Below, piece after piece: positions 8,135 to 18,065 of a DNA stretch of 64,000 nucleotides. This DNA is from Alphaproteobacteria bacterium (GTDB lineage: Bacteria; Pseudomonadota; Alphaproteobacteria; UBA8366; GCA-2717185): positions 41,402 to 105,401 of the forward strand of contig JAPKDL010000003.1 of the NCBI GenBank assembly GCA_028822585.1. The letters run 5' to 3'. The translations under genes were made by a program, and so were the position numbers. A model generated the notes under the pieces. It was not told the origin of the DNA. It was given only the letters and a program-made list of their open reading frames with translations, and made no database searches. Each line of letters begins with the position of its first letter. Within the stretch, counting starts at the first letter, position 1.

Positions 8135-11100
8135 CTATTCATCCCGACCCAAAGCGCGGGTCAACAAGATGTATAATTTTCCAACATCCGCCGTCATAAA
8201 TGTCGAATGCAGGAGATTTTCCGGGTCAGACTCGCGCGCATCATTCAACAGTTTATCGAACTGTTCGACATAGCGCAGGACGTAGTATCGCATGTCTTCA
8301 TCAGTTTTCAGTTTTTCCATGACCTTCGCCGCAAGCGCCGCCTGGCGTCCTTTCAGCAACGACCGTGCGAAAACGCCCCGATCCCCTTTCATATAACGCT
8401 TCCAATTCGACTCAGGGACATCGTTATGCAGAATTCGGGTTAAATCGATCGACGTGGAATTCAAATCCTCAATGATGAACCGCGCGGTTTTCAAGAACAG
8501 ATCCCGCCGCAACACGAGCTCTTTATTCGCCAGTTTGCTTGCTTGTTCTGACGCCTCAACGGACGCTTGCGTCAAACGAACCGCCTGTTGATCGAAGGTT
8601 TCCCCCACCGCGTTCGCCTTAACCACGGCGTCATCCAACGCTTCCACCAGTGTGGTGCTGCCGGAGCTTACTTTATCAACAATTCCATCAAATATAGTTC
8701 GGGCGTTGTTGGCGGCTTCGGTAATGACGGCGCTTTGCTTGCCCAAATCGTCTGTCGCGATTTGAATTTGTTGGTTCGCCAATTCACCACTTTGCGAAAC
8801 CGCCACCGCTTGAGTTCGAAATGCTTCGGTCAGTCCCTCCAGCCGCACCGCGACCTGGTCCGTGGCGCCAGTCAATCCATCTGATTGTTGCGCGAACGCA
8901 TTACCAATCATTTGCAGACTGGATGTCGCTTCCCGCGCCACCGTCGATAACGTTTCAGCTTGCGTGCGAAGGCCTTCTCGATTGTCGTCCACCTGCATGG
9001 CGGCTTGCATCGAGACCGTGGTCAGACGTTCGCTTTGTTGATTAAATCGTTCGCCAACCTCCCCAACCAACCGAAGCGCCGTCCGTACCGACTCGTTCAA
9101 TTGTCCCGATTCTGCATGAAACGCCCGACCTGCCTCCATAATCCGCTTGATCACCTGTTCTGACACCGCGACCAGTTGATCAGCCTGTTGCGACAAGGTT
9201 CGGGAAATTTGTTCGGTACGCGTTTCAGCAGCGTCTGATGCGGTTTGAAGTTGCCCTGCCTGATCTCGAATTGTTGTTTCAATTCGTTGCAATTGACCCT
9301 GCAGGGATTCAGCCAAGTCTCCCATGGCTTTGCTGTCGTCACGCAAACTTTCACGAATTTGTGCGGCGGAGTCACTGGCATTTTTCGCAGCGCCTTCCAG
9401 TTCACTCGTATGAACTTGCATTGCGTCACGAATTTCAAGGACCTGGCTGGAAGCATGATCCGACGCTACGCGGAGGTCCTGACTTTGTCGCTGCAAGACA
9501 TCACCGACAGATCGTGCCTGGGCAGCCGCCCATTCCGCCGACTCCCGCAAGGATTGAGCCTGTTGCCGCAAGATGTCGCCAACGCCCCGCGCTTGTGTCA
9601 CCGCCGGGTCAAAAGCGTCTCCAACCTCACGCGCACCTTCACGAATGATTTGGCGAATTTCGTCACCGCGCCCAGACAGCATGGTTTCAATTTCCTTGAC
9701 CTGCTCTTCGGTGCGATCCGACATGGTGGTCAGATTTTCGACCTGGCACTGCAACATATCGCGAATGCTTTCCGCGCGCACCGACGCCAAATCAGACGCT
9801 TTGGAAACGTCCTGGGCCTGGGCGCGCAATACAGTTCCCATTTCGCTCACCTTTTCAACGGCATCTTCCGACACGCGGGTCAAATCCGCCCGGTGGTCGT
9901 TCATGGCGATATCCAACGCCCCTGACTGACTGGAAATATGACCGACCAGCTTCGACAATTCTTCACCCTGTTCGCTCAGTGCTTCCTTAATGCCGACAGA
10001 ATGTCGCGTCGCCGTATCGGCGGTTTCGGCAATATCCTTAACCTGTAGATGCATCGCAGCCATCAATTCATGCGCTTCGGCCACCATCCTCTCAACCGTC
10101 GTCGATAAATCTTCTGACCGTCGCGCCAACCCATCATCCACCCGTTGCAGTACCGATCCGGTGACGTCACGCAAGGTGACCCCCAACTTATCAATCCGCA
10201 CCGACGCGACATCCATCATCGTGTCCATTGACGCAGAATGCTTGTTGAAGGATGTATCCAACGTACCCGTCAAGCTCGCTGCGTGGCGATCCAACGCCGC
10301 GCCCAAACGATCGATTTCCTGTCCGGTTCGCGCCGCCACCTTCACCAAAGCGTCGGATTGAATGTCGAACGACTCCTTTAACCGATCCGTTACGCGGGCG
10401 GTTTGTTGACGTAACTCAGTGGCAATATCTGTCGCCCGGAACGCCGCCATTTCGCTGGCGGCGTTCAAATCCGCCACCCCTTTTTCCAAGACCTCGCCGA
10501 TAGTGGCGGCGCGATGGCCTGCTGTCTCCCCAGTGTGAGACATGGTTTCCGTATATTCGCGAAACAACGCGCCGATATCTTTGGCTTTCTCTGCAGCTGA
10601 ATCGGACGCAGACGTTAATAAATTCGCCTGATCGCGCAACGCTGCGCCAACTTCTTCGGTCTGTTGCAAACTTCGCCGCGACGCCGACGTCAGATCATTC
10701 GTCTGCTGTTCCGTAATCTCCCGAACTGCGCGTTGCTGGGTCTCAAACCGGTCGGCCATTGCGGACAATGCGCTGGCCTGTTCCGACAGGACGCTTCGCA
10801 TGGCGGCAGTTTCTTCCGACGCCTGGCTCGACGCCTCGGATAAATGGTCCAGGTTTTCCCGCACCTGGTCCGAGATTCCCTTCAATTGCAGGGACGCCCG
10901 ATCACTAGCGTGATTCAATTCTTCAGTTTGCTGTCGTAGGACGTCGGAAACCACCTGTACACGATGTTCGGCTTCATCCGCTGGAAAGGTCAACAAGGCC
11001 AATTGTCGGCGCAATGCTTCGGTGTGGTAAGTCAAATCCCTGTTGGGGCGCAAGACGAGAAAGACGCCCCATAACGCTGCAAGCGGCAACGCAGTGCCCG

Positions 11101-11332
11101 CAACCACCGCCGCCACTTCATGCGGCAACATTTGAAACACTAAATCCCATCCCAGAAATTTTACCACATACCAGCCGCACAGGAGAATCCAAACGAAGCT
11201 AATCCCGGTGCCGACGGCTATCAATTTTTGCGAATAGCGAGCGGCGCGCGCCTCCACGCCTAAAGGGTCTTCAATCGGCGTGGATTGCACGTGCCGGCCT
11301 GACCTGGGGAGCTCTGTGACGTTCGTCGCCAT
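8135..11332 (-). CDS. Giant membrane-anchored coiled-coil repeat protein (function unknown)
   Basis: 1065 residues. Residues 1-35 are probably cytoplasmic. Two transmembrane helices follow (about 36-60 and 72-95) with a short turn between, so the bulk is also cytoplasmic. Residues 107-937 are built of repeats: I count 27 units of exactly 25 residues, three consecutive units of 40 and one of 36, each opening with a hydrophobic residue then R/Q (LRQQ, LRDQ, FNQQ) and containing an Ala/Ser-rich middle (ASD.A). A separate C-terminal domain of 128 residues (RRDLFLKTARFIIEDLN to TRALGRDE) is not repetitive and probably globular. I know similar large proteins in Alphaproteobacteria only as uncharacterised. 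It lies 15 bp after scpA and 47 bp before the GNAT gene. It superficially recalls chemoreceptor rods, but no conserved signalling hairpin was seen. Confidence 0.9.
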   Translation of the reverse strand: MATNVTELPRSGRHVQSTPIEDPLGVEARAARYSQKLIAVGTGISFVWILLCGWYVVKFLGWDLVFQMLPHEVAAVVAGTALPLAALWGVFLVLRPNRDLTYHTEALRRQLALLTFPADEAEHRVQVVSDVLRQQTEELNHASDRASLQLKGISDQVRENLDHLSEASSQASEETAAMRSVLSEQASALSAMADRFETQQRAVREITEQQTNDLTSASRRSLQQTEEVGAALRDQANLLTSASDSAAEKAKDIGALFREYTETMSHTGETAGHRAATIGEVLEKGVADLNAASEMAAFRATDIATELRQQTARVTDRLKESFDIQSDALVKVAARTGQEIDRLGAALDRHAASLTGTLDTSFNKHSASMDTMMDVASVRIDKLGVTLRDVTGSVLQRVDDGLARRSEDLSTTVERMVAEAHELMAAMHLQVKDIAETADTATRHSVGIKEALSEQGEELSKLVGHISSQSGALDIAMNDHRADLTRVSEDAVEKVSEMGTVLRAQAQDVSKASDLASVRAESIRDMLQCQVENLTTMSDRTEEQVKEIETMLSGRGDEIRQIIREGAREVGDAFDPAVTQARGVGDILRQQAQSLRESAEWAAAQARSVGDVLQRQSQDLRVASDHASSQVLEIRDAMQVHTSELEGAAKNASDSAAQIRESLRDDSKAMGDLAESLQGQLQRIETTIRDQAGQLQTASDAAETRTEQISRTLSQQADQLVAVSEQVIKRIMEAGRAFHAESGQLNESVRTALRLVGEVGERFNQQSERLTTVSMQAAMQVDDNREGLRTQAETLSTVAREATSSLQMIGNAFAQQSDGLTGATDQVAVRLEGLTEAFRTQAVAVSQSGELANQQIQIATDDLGKQSAVITEAANNARTIFDGIVDKVSSGSTTLVEALDDAVVKANAVGETFDQQAVRLTQASVEASEQASKLANKELVLRRDLFLKTARFIIEDLNSTSIDLTRILHNDVPESNWKRYMKGDRGVFARSLLKGRQAALAAKVMEKLKTDEDMRYYVLRYVEQFDKLLNDARESDPENLLHSTFMTADVGKLYILLTRALGRDE
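8522..11014 (-). repeat. 25-residue (75-bp) repeat array inside the coiled-coil gene
   Basis: Codes for residues 107-937 of the protein above. In order: eight units of 25 residues; three of 40; five of 25; one of 36; then fourteen of 25. With 106 residues before and 128 after, the sum is exactly 1065, so the register is unbroken. 25 equals 11+7+7, 36 equals 11+11+7+7, and 40 equals 11+11+11+7, all sums of hendecads and heptads. DNA identity between units is low, so this is an old protein-level repeat and not a recent tandem expansion. Confidence 0.88.
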
Positions 11333-11347
11333 ACTTTCAATCGCCCT

Positions 11348-13507
11348 TTATTCGGCCGCAGCTTTTCCCAAGCCTGCAACCATCGACATAATTTCAATCG
11401 CAGCGTCGGGTATATTCGTGCCAGGCCCATAAATTGCCGCAACACCTTCTCGTTTCAACTGCTCGTAATCCTGTGGCGGAATCACACCCCCACAAACAAC
11501 GATGATGTCTTCTGCAGACAATCGCTTCAATTCCGCGATCAGCGCCGGCACCAACGTCTTGTGACCCGCTGCCTGAGATGAAATACCAACCACATGCACA
11601 TCGTTTTCCGTCGCCTGCATGGCGGCTTCCTCAGGCGTTTGGAACAGCGGCCCGATATCCACATCAAAGCCAATATCAGCAAAGGCGGTGGCGATGATCT
11701 TGGCACCGCGATCATGACCGTCCTGGCCCAATTTCACGACAATCATGCGCGGTCGACGGCCTTCGGCTTCGGCAAACGCATCGACCTCCTGTTTGATTTT
11801 ATCAAACCCTTCATCGCCTTCGTATGCGGAACCATAAACACCTGAAATCGACCGAATTTCCGCCTTATGCCGGGTGTATATTTTTTCTAGCGCATCTGAA
11901 ATTTCACCCCCGCTGGCGCGCGCCCGCGCCGCCTCGATTGACAGCGCCAGGAGATTACCCTCTCCGCTGCGCGCTGCTTCGCTTAACGCCTCCAATGATT
12001 TTTGACACGCAGCCTCGTCCCGCGACTGCCGCACCGCCTCTAGACGTTTGATCTGCGCATCACGCACCGCAGTGTTATCGATGTCGAGAATATCAACGTT
12101 GTCCTGTGTTTCCGGCTGATACTTATTAACGCCAACGATGATTTCTTCACCACGGTCGATAAGCGCTTGTCGCCGCGCCGCCGATTCTTCGATCCGAAGT
12201 TTGGGAACGCCGGCGGCGACGGCTTTCGTCATACCGCCTAGTCCTTCAACTTCATTAATAATAGTCATCGCTTCGGCGGCAATGCTGGCCGTCAAATTTT
12301 CAACGTAATAACTGCCCGCTAAGGGATCGATAACATTCGTGATACCGGTTTCTTCCTGTAGAATTAGCTGCGTATTCCGAGCGACCCTTGCGGAAAACTC
12401 ACTTGGTAACGCCAATGCTTCATCAAACGCGTTGGTGTGCAAGGACTGCGTTCCGCCTAACCCGGCGGCCATGGCCTCCACAGTAGTACGCACAATATTG
12501 TTGTAGGGGTCTTGTTCGGTTAGGGACACGCCGGAGGTCTGACAATGCGTGCGTAGCATCAAGGATTTAGGATCGTTTGGCGCAAATAAATCCTGCACCA
12601 AGGAAGACCACAACAATCGCGCCGCGCGCAATTTGGCGACTTCCATAAAGAAATTCATGCCTATGCAGAAAAAGAACGATAGGCGCGGCGCGAAATCGTC
12701 GATCTTTAATCCCTTGGACAACGCGGAACGGACATACTCGACCCCATCGGCGATAGTGTACGCCAATTCCTGAACACAAGTCGCCCCAGCTTCTTGCATG
12801 TGATAACCCGATATTGAAATTGAATTGAATCGCGGCATGTTCTTCGCGGTGAATTCGATAATGTCCGCGACAATCCGCATCGAAGGGTCGGGGGGATAAA
12901 TATAGGTGTTGCGGACCATGAATTCCTTCAAGACATCGTTTTGAATGGTGCCGCTGAGTTGCTCCAATGGCACGCCCTGCTCTTCACCCGCCACAATAAA
13001 GCTGGCGAGAACCGGCAACACCGCGCCGTTCATCGTCATCGACACTGACATCTTGTCCAACGGAATACCGTCGAACAGAATTTTCATGTCTTCAACGCTG
13101 TCGATGGCGACACCTGCCTTACCGACATCGCCTACCACGCGCGGATGATCGCTGTCATAGCCGCGATGGGTCGCCAAATCGAATGCAATCGACAACCCCA
13201 TCTGTCCTGCCGCAAGGTTTTTCCTATAAAAGGCGTTGGAGTCTTCCGCGGTGGAAAAGCCCGAATATTGTCGAACCGTCCAGGGCCGCGCCGCATACAT
13301 TGTCGCCCGCGGCCCGCGAACGAACGGCGGCATGCCGGGCAGCGTATTTAGATGTTCCAGACCCTCAAGGTCCGCAGCTGTATAGACCGGCTTCGTCTTG
13401 ATGCCTTCCAGCGTCATCCAATCCAGGGACTCCAACGGACGGCCGCGCAGTTCCCGCGCCGCCAGTTCCTCCCATTCCGCGAGTGAACCTTTTGGAAAAT
13501 CAGCCAT
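11348..13507 (-). CDS. scpA: Methylmalonyl-CoA mutase (adenosylcobalamin-dependent)
   Basis: 719 residues, the length of single-chain mutases of the ScpA/MutB type. It interconverts methylmalonyl-CoA and succinyl-CoA. The TIM-barrel substrate domain (1-560) shows [37 protein letters not shown] and [12 protein letters not shown]. The C-terminal B12 domain (about 585-719) has [12 protein letters not shown], whose DxHxxG histidine ligates cobalt. It is the first gene of the minus-strand block that ends in its partner meaB. Its B12 cofactor is plausibly supplied through the cobST genes about 5.5 kb away. Confidence 0.97.
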   Translation of the reverse strand: MADFPKGSLAEWEELAARELRGRPLESLDWMTLEGIKTKPVYTAADLEGLEHLNTLPGMPPFVRGPRATMYAARPWTVRQYSGFSTAEDSNAFYRKNLAAGQMGLSIAFDLATHRGYDSDHPRVVGDVGKAGVAIDSVEDMKILFDGIPLDKMSVSMTMNGAVLPVLASFIVAGEEQGVPLEQLSGTIQNDVLKEFMVRNTYIYPPDPSMRIVADIIEFTAKNMPRFNSISISGYHMQEAGATCVQELAYTIADGVEYVRSALSKGLKIDDFAPRLSFFFCIGMNFFMEVAKLRAARLLWSSLVQDLFAPNDPKSLMLRTHCQTSGVSLTEQDPYNNIVRTTVEAMAAGLGGTQSLHTNAFDEALALPSEFSARVARNTQLILQEETGITNVIDPLAGSYYVENLTASIAAEAMTIINEVEGLGGMTKAVAAGVPKLRIEESAARRQALIDRGEEIIVGVNKYQPETQDNVDILDIDNTAVRDAQIKRLEAVRQSRDEAACQKSLEALSEAARSGEGNLLALSIEAARARASGGEISDALEKIYTRHKAEIRSISGVYGSAYEGDEGFDKIKQEVDAFAEAEGRRPRMIVVKLGQDGHDRGAKIIATAFADIGFDVDIGPLFQTPEEAAMQATENDVHVVGISSQAAGHKTLVPALIAELKRLSAEDIIVVCGGVIPPQDYEQLKREGVAAIYGPGTNIPDAAIEIMSMVAGLGKAAAE

Positions 13508-13666
13508 GCAATCCTACCTCGTAATACACAAGAGCATCTTATATCGGGCCTTGGGGCGCGCTGTCCATCATGACCGAATCGGGCGAATTTGAATAGGCGG
13601 GGTCTTTGGCCCGCGATCTTAGGCGTCTTCAAGGCTTAAAAGTGCAGTTTAACACATAATTTAATG

Positions 13667-14497
13667 TCAAACCCAATTGTAAATTTTCTGCAAAGTTCCG
13701 CCCATGAGGTCCGCGCGTTCACCATCTGACAAGCGATCGGTCATGCGGAAGGACGCAACGCCCTGTTCATAGGTCACCATGTTTATCGCTCGTGTCCAGT
13801 CCGTGCCCCACATACAGCGATCGAAACCGAAAGCGTCATAAACACGGCTTAACGGGTCCCAGAGATCATTGAACGGAAACGATTCATGAGACAACGTGCA
13901 GGCGCCGCTGATTTTTACGGCGACGTTGTTGTATTGCGCTAAATTCAGCAAGGCCGGAAGTTCAGCGAAAGGTTCAGATGGAACTGGTGGATGATGGGGC
14001 TGCGTCAGGCCAAGGTGATCCGCCACCAGTCGCGTCTGCGGGTTCCTGGCGGCGAGTTCAGCGACAACGTCCAGCCGTCCCTTGCACGAGAGATTGACGG
14101 GGAGCCCATGGTGCGCAGCGGCGGTGAGAACCCGGCTAACTCCAGGATCATCGGGGTCGCCGGACACGCCCCGGCTCAACATAATTCGAATCCCAACCAC
14201 GCCGTCTCTTAGTGCCCATTCCGTGATTGTTTCCGCGACGCCAGGGTCGGTTGGATCCACAGGTTTAACCAATCGGAATCTTTCCGGATGCGCCACGTAA
14301 ACCGCAACGGCGTAACTTTCATCGTAGCGATACATCGTCCACGGCGACACAAGGATGGCCCCGTCAACGCCAACAGAATCCATAGCCAAAACCATATCGT
14401 CACCAGTCACTTCTGGTGGTCCTGCGAGAACATCAACCCAGGGTCGTTCCGCGTGATCGCGTTCATAAGCGTGAACTTGCGCGTCAATCGTCAGCAT
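13667..14497 (-). CDS. Amidohydrolase family 2 metal-dependent hydrolase
   Basis: 276 residues, TIM-barrel amidohydrolase_2 type. The N-terminal DAQVHAYERD stands where most members have DxHxH, so the first metal-binding histidine is replaced by Gln, as in the lactonase and decarboxylase subset. Later LVADHLGLTQPHH and CMWGTDWTRA match the conserved His and Asp positions. Likely substrates are lactones or aromatic acids. It is divergent from the VOC gene, with a 171-bp shared upstream region. Both probably belong to one catabolic neighbourhood with the MFS transporter and enoyl-CoA hydratase. Confidence 0.85.
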   Translation of the reverse strand: MLTIDAQVHAYERDHAERPWVDVLAGPPEVTGDDMVLAMDSVGVDGAILVSPWTMYRYDESYAVAVYVAHPERFRLVKPVDPTDPGVAETITEWALRDGVVGIRIMLSRGVSGDPDDPGVSRVLTAAAHHGLPVNLSCKGRLDVVAELAARNPQTRLVADHLGLTQPHHPPVPSEPFAELPALLNLAQYNNVAVKISGACTLSHESFPFNDLWDPLSRVYDAFGFDRCMWGTDWTRAINMVTYEQGVASFRMTDRLSDGERADLMGGTLQKIYNWV

Positions 14498-14668
14498 TAC
14501 TTAAATCCTTTTCCACAAAATACGACATTTACTTGATTGTATGGGCAACCAACATGATAGGCCATTTAGAAGGTGACATCAGAATTTCAGGCGGCCGACA
14601 AACCCAGACTCGACTCACCCTCCAGCGTCACGCATGTTTGCAAACAATTCATTAGCGGAGAACACGCC

Positions 14669-15274
14669 ATGACGCGGGGACTTATCGACACAAACGGCCT
14701 TGATCGGGAGGATATCGCAGCGCTGCGTGCGGTGACGCCGCCAGAGAATTTACCGTTCACAATCGGCAAGATCAGCCATGTCGTTATGAAGGTTGCCGAC
14801 ATTGAGCGCTCTGTTGCGTTTTACACGCAGCTTCTTGGCTTTCGCGTGTCAGACGCCTATCCGGAATCCATGATGCCCCACCGCATGGTGTTTTTGCGCT
14901 ACGACTCGGATCATCATGGCATTGCCTTAATCGGCGGCGCAGGCGGCCCGTCTACTGGTGCCGAGTTGCATCATGTTGCGTATGAGGTTGGCACGCTCGA
15001 CGAAGTGTTCCTGGCGCGCGCACATTTGGAAAACTACGGCGTCGAAATTATCTTCGAAGGGCGACGCCGCGCAGGTCAGCAGATCGCCATCGAATTCAAG
15101 GACCCTGACGATCACATGGTCGAAATCTGTTGGTGCATGGACCAGATCGCACCGCATGAAATATCTCGCCCACCCGAAGATTGGCGCGCGGCGGCAAGCC
15201 TGGAAGACGCGGTGAATGACCCGCCACCCGGACAAGACATTACATTGGTCGACCCATCACTGTTGCGCCGTTAA
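14669..15274 (+). CDS. VOC (glyoxalase/dioxygenase) superfamily protein
   Basis: 201 residues from the ATG at 14669, chosen because GGAG at 14657-14660 lies 8 bp upstream; longer frames from 14573 have no ribosome site. A single VOC module is seen: ISHVVMKVADIERSVAFYTQLLGFRV opens the first beta-alpha-beta unit, and ELHHVAYEVGTLDEVFLARAHL and EFKDPDDHMVEICW the second. His (ISHV), His (LHHV) and Glu (VEIC) are probable metal ligands, as in extradiol dioxygenases. The C-terminal 35 residues are a family-external tail. Substrate unknown. Confidence 0.85.
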   Translation: MTRGLIDTNGLDREDIAALRAVTPPENLPFTIGKISHVVMKVADIERSVAFYTQLLGFRVSDAYPESMMPHRMVFLRYDSDHHGIALIGGAGGPSTGAELHHVAYEVGTLDEVFLARAHLENYGVEIIFEGRRRAGQQIAIEFKDPDDHMVEICWCMDQIAPHEISRPPEDWRAAASLEDAVNDPPPGQDITLVDPSLLRR

Positions 15275-15303
15275 CGCCCACACACCCAGCGAGAAAATTT
15301 GCC

Positions 15304-15609
15304 ATGACCGTTACTGACACCAAATTTTTTCAGGAAGGCGACGCCCGCGATTACTGGACTGAGCTGGTGACCGCCTATGGTGAGGACATCGCATTGACGC
15401 GGCACGCACGGTTGGTGCATACCGAACCCAGCGTCGACGAAGGCGGGCGACCCTACGGAGTTTGCACAGTGCTCATTCCCTGCGACGGCGCGCGATTGAC
15501 CCATAACGGGATCGCCGCTGCCGAGCGTCCCTGACTACGCGAACCCGACGGGCACCCGTTTAGCACCTGTGCGCTGGCATTCTCCGAAATTTGGACGGAA
15601 ATTCGTTAA
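15304..15609 (+). pseudogene. Small gene interrupted by an in-frame TGA (hypothetical)
   Basis: Open from the ATG at 15304 for 76 codons, then TGA at 15532-15534, after which the same frame stays open for 24 more codons to TAA at 15607-15609. The part after the TGA, LREPDGHPFSTCALAFSEIW, reads like real protein; REPDGHP recalls the ends of VOC proteins. The simplest reading is a nonsense mutation (TGG to TGA) in a gene of about 101 codons that follows the VOC gene by 29 bp. The first 76 codons alone could still be translated. No family is recognised for the N-terminal part. Confidence 0.5.
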
Positions 15610-15778
15610 CGCGGCAACGTCACCGTGACCCAGGCGGCGGTGCCATAAAGATTAGCGGCGGCGTGGCTGACGAAAACGACGCCGTTGATGTCATTGGCGC
15701 CGAGCATCGCCACGGGCGACACATCGATCATTAGTCCGTAGCGGTCATCAGCACTAATTTTATTTTCTCCATCGCACT
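15606..15778 (-). pseudogene. Unidentified C-terminal gene fragment
   Basis: On the minus strand an open frame encodes about 55 residues with a protein-like pattern (SPVAMLGANDINGVVFVSHA, then AAWVTVTLPR and TAA). No start codon or ribosome site fits, and the bases further upstream (15779-15925) are AT-rich and non-coding. It looks like the 3' remnant of a larger gene of unknown family, facing the interrupted gene at 15304. The rest of 15610-15925 holds only the ribosome site of the MFS gene. Confidence 0.3.
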
Positions 15779-15925
15779 GGATTAAGTCACAGTGAACGTA
15801 ATTATATCCACAAGGCCAAAAGAAAACCAAAGTTTACTAAAATTCTTTGTACTGTAAAAAGGTCAATGAATTCCCAAACCGCCAATCCTTAACCAGCTCA
15901 ATCATTGCGCTCAAGGAAAACCCTA

Positions 15926-17149
15926 GTGATATCCTATCCTATTATCCGACTTTTCGCCGCGTTTTCCTTAATGGCTGTCGCTGGTTCGACAATGTACGCC
16001 AGCATCGTCGCATTGAATGATTATGCGGTAGAATTTGACGCGACACGCGCGGTGGCGTCAGCGCCTTATATGGCGTTTATGCTTGGATTTGGCGTTGGCG
16101 GGCTATTCATGGGGCGGGCGGCGGATCGCTTTGGCGTCATGGTGCCTAACATTGTGGGCGCATTCTGCGTTCCCGCGGGATTCATCGCTGCCGCGTATTC
16201 GTCTGGAATTTGGCAACTCTGCCTTGCAACGGGCGTGTTGATGGGCATGTTCGGCGCCTCCGCGACGTTTGGACCGTTGGTCGCGGATATTTCATATTGG
16301 TTTACCCGGCGACGCGGCCTCGCCCTGGGTATTGTTATTTCCGGCAGCTATATGGCCGGCGCAGTGTGGCCAACCATCATGCAACACTTCATCGATTTGC
16401 ACGGCTGGCGAGACACCTTTATTAGATTTGGAATGTTTACCGCGTGCGCCATGCCGCCGCTCATCGCCGTTTTATACCGCAAGCCACCTCCTATCACCCC
16501 CACGCCATCAAGCAAAGTAACGCCTGACTCAACTGTACGCGTACGACCTCTGGATATGTCGGTGAATGGCGTGCAGTCGTTAATCTGCCTGGCGGGCATG
16601 GGATGTTGCATCGCCATGTCGATGCCACAAGTGCATATCGTCGCCTACGCAATCGATCTCGGATTCACCGCCGCACACGGTGCAGAAATGCTGTCCCTCA
16701 TGTTAACCTTCGGCATTGTCAGCCGCCTGACATCGGGATGGATATCGGATAGGATAGGCGGGTTTCGTACGTTAATATTGGGGTCGACTTTGCAAATGAT
16801 GGTGTTGCCTACATTCCTGCTGGCCGACACGTTGAGCGCGCTTTATTTGGCCTCCGCCGCGTTCGGGCTGTCCCAAGGCGGCATTGTACCGTCCTATGCC
16901 TTAATTTCACGCGCCGTCTTTCCTGCGACCGATGCAGGGTGGCGGATCAGCGCCGCACTGTTGTCCACCCTTGTGGGGATGGCTGTGGGTGGTTGGATGG
17001 CCGGGGCGCTTTATGATTTAACCGGGTCGTATACGATATCATTTTTAAACGGCGTCGTATTTAATGTGATTAACCTCGCGATTGCCGTGACGCTGTATCG
17101 GCGCGCCCGCCGACACCCAGAAACATTACATGCCGTGGTGCCCGCTTAA
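15926..17149 (+). CDS. MFS transporter
   Basis: 407 residues from the GTG at 15926; AAGGA at 15914-15918 lies about 7 bp before it, whereas the TTG at 15905 has no site. Twelve hydrophobic segments are visible, with two MFS motif A loops (GRAADRFGV after the second helix, SGWISDRIGGFR in the second half), the mark of the internal duplication. The overall look is that of the monocarboxylate and oxalate/formate exchanger group. It probably imports an organic acid used by the adjacent hydratase and hydrolase. Inner membrane. Confidence 0.88.
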   Translation: MISYPIIRLFAAFSLMAVAGSTMYASIVALNDYAVEFDATRAVASAPYMAFMLGFGVGGLFMGRAADRFGVMVPNIVGAFCVPAGFIAAAYSSGIWQLCLATGVLMGMFGASATFGPLVADISYWFTRRRGLALGIVISGSYMAGAVWPTIMQHFIDLHGWRDTFIRFGMFTACAMPPLIAVLYRKPPPITPTPSSKVTPDSTVRVRPLDMSVNGVQSLICLAGMGCCIAMSMPQVHIVAYAIDLGFTAAHGAEMLSLMLTFGIVSRLTSGWISDRIGGFRTLILGSTLQMMVLPTFLLADTLSALYLASAAFGLSQGGIVPSYALISRAVFPATDAGWRISAALLSTLVGMAVGGWMAGALYDLTGSYTISFLNGVVFNVINLAIAVTLYRRARRHPETLHAVVPA

Positions 17150-17219
17150 CTTCTGATGAATTTGCAGTCCTTTGTTTTCAAGGGCAAGATAGCCACTTTA
17201 AATGATTAAGGAGGCGAAA

Positions 17220-18041
17220 ATGACCGGAACCGACGCGCTGATTTTAACCGAAAAAGCCGATGGGATCGGTCGCATGACATTCAATCGTCCAGAGCGGCTG
17301 AACGCCTTCAACAATGAGTTAATGCATGACTCGATGGCCACTGTGGACGCGCTCAACGCCGATGACGAGGTAAATGTCATTGTTGTGTCGGGCGCGGGAC
17401 GGGCGTTTTCCCCGGGGTTTGACTTGAAAGCATCCGCAGAGCGCAAACTTAGCGGCATAGATCAAGTCCGCGCGCAAATGACGCTGCAATTCGACTTTAT
17501 CATGAAATTCTGGAACTCCCCGAAACCAACTATCGCCGTAGTACATGGATACTGCATCGCGGGCGCTTTCGAGGTCTCACTGGCCTGTGACATGACCATT
17601 TCATCGACTAGCGCGCGATTTGGCGAACCCGAAGTACGTTTTGGCACAGGCACGGTGGCAATGTTGTTTCCCTGGGTGACCGGACCGAAACAGGCGAAGG
17701 AAATTCTATTCACCGGCGAAGACCGCATTAGCGCCGAAGACGCCCTGCGCATGGGGTTGGTCAACCGTGTGGTTCCCGATGGCGAGGAAATGGACGAGGC
17801 GCTACGTCTGGCGCGCAAAATTTCCCGCGCATCGTCGGTATCGGTCCTCGGTGCCAAAAAAGCGATCAACCGTAGCTATGAAGCGATGGGAATGCGCCAG
17901 GCGCTGGCGACCGGGTTGGATATTGATGTGGAAATCAATTCGACGCCATCCTGGGAAAAAACAGAATTCGCCCGCATCCGCAAGGAGCAAAGTCTGCAAG
18001 CGGCGATCGCGTGGCGCGACGCGCGCTTCGCCGAGGACTAA
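17220..18041 (+). CDS. Enoyl-CoA hydratase/isomerase (crotonase family)
   Basis: 273 residues from the ATG at 17220, which has AAGGAGG 5 bp upstream; an ATG at 17202 overlaps that site and is unlikely. Crotonase fold: FNRPERLNAFN, the oxyanion-hole segment GAGRAFSPGFDL, then HGYCIAGAFEVSLACD, where Ala replaces the second Gly usual in GGG. FGEPEVRFG supplies a probable catalytic acid. The reaction could be hydration, isomerisation or thioester hydrolysis. It is followed after 24 bp by the Popeye-like gene, so the two probably form an operon. Confidence 0.9.
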   Translation: MTGTDALILTEKADGIGRMTFNRPERLNAFNNELMHDSMATVDALNADDEVNVIVVSGAGRAFSPGFDLKASAERKLSGIDQVRAQMTLQFDFIMKFWNSPKPTIAVVHGYCIAGAFEVSLACDMTISSTSARFGEPEVRFGTGTVAMLFPWVTGPKQAKEILFTGEDRISAEDALRMGLVNRVVPDGEEMDEALRLARKISRASSVSVLGAKKAINRSYEAMGMRQALATGLDIDVEINSTPSWEKTEFARIRKEQSLQAAIAWRDARFAED

Positions 18042-18065
18042 AGACAAAAATAAGGACCGAACGCC

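Noticed and set aside
15532..15534. Selenocysteine at the in-frame TGA
   Set aside because: No SECIS-like hairpin directly after the TGA, no cysteine-type active-site motif around it, and no selenoprotein family recognised.
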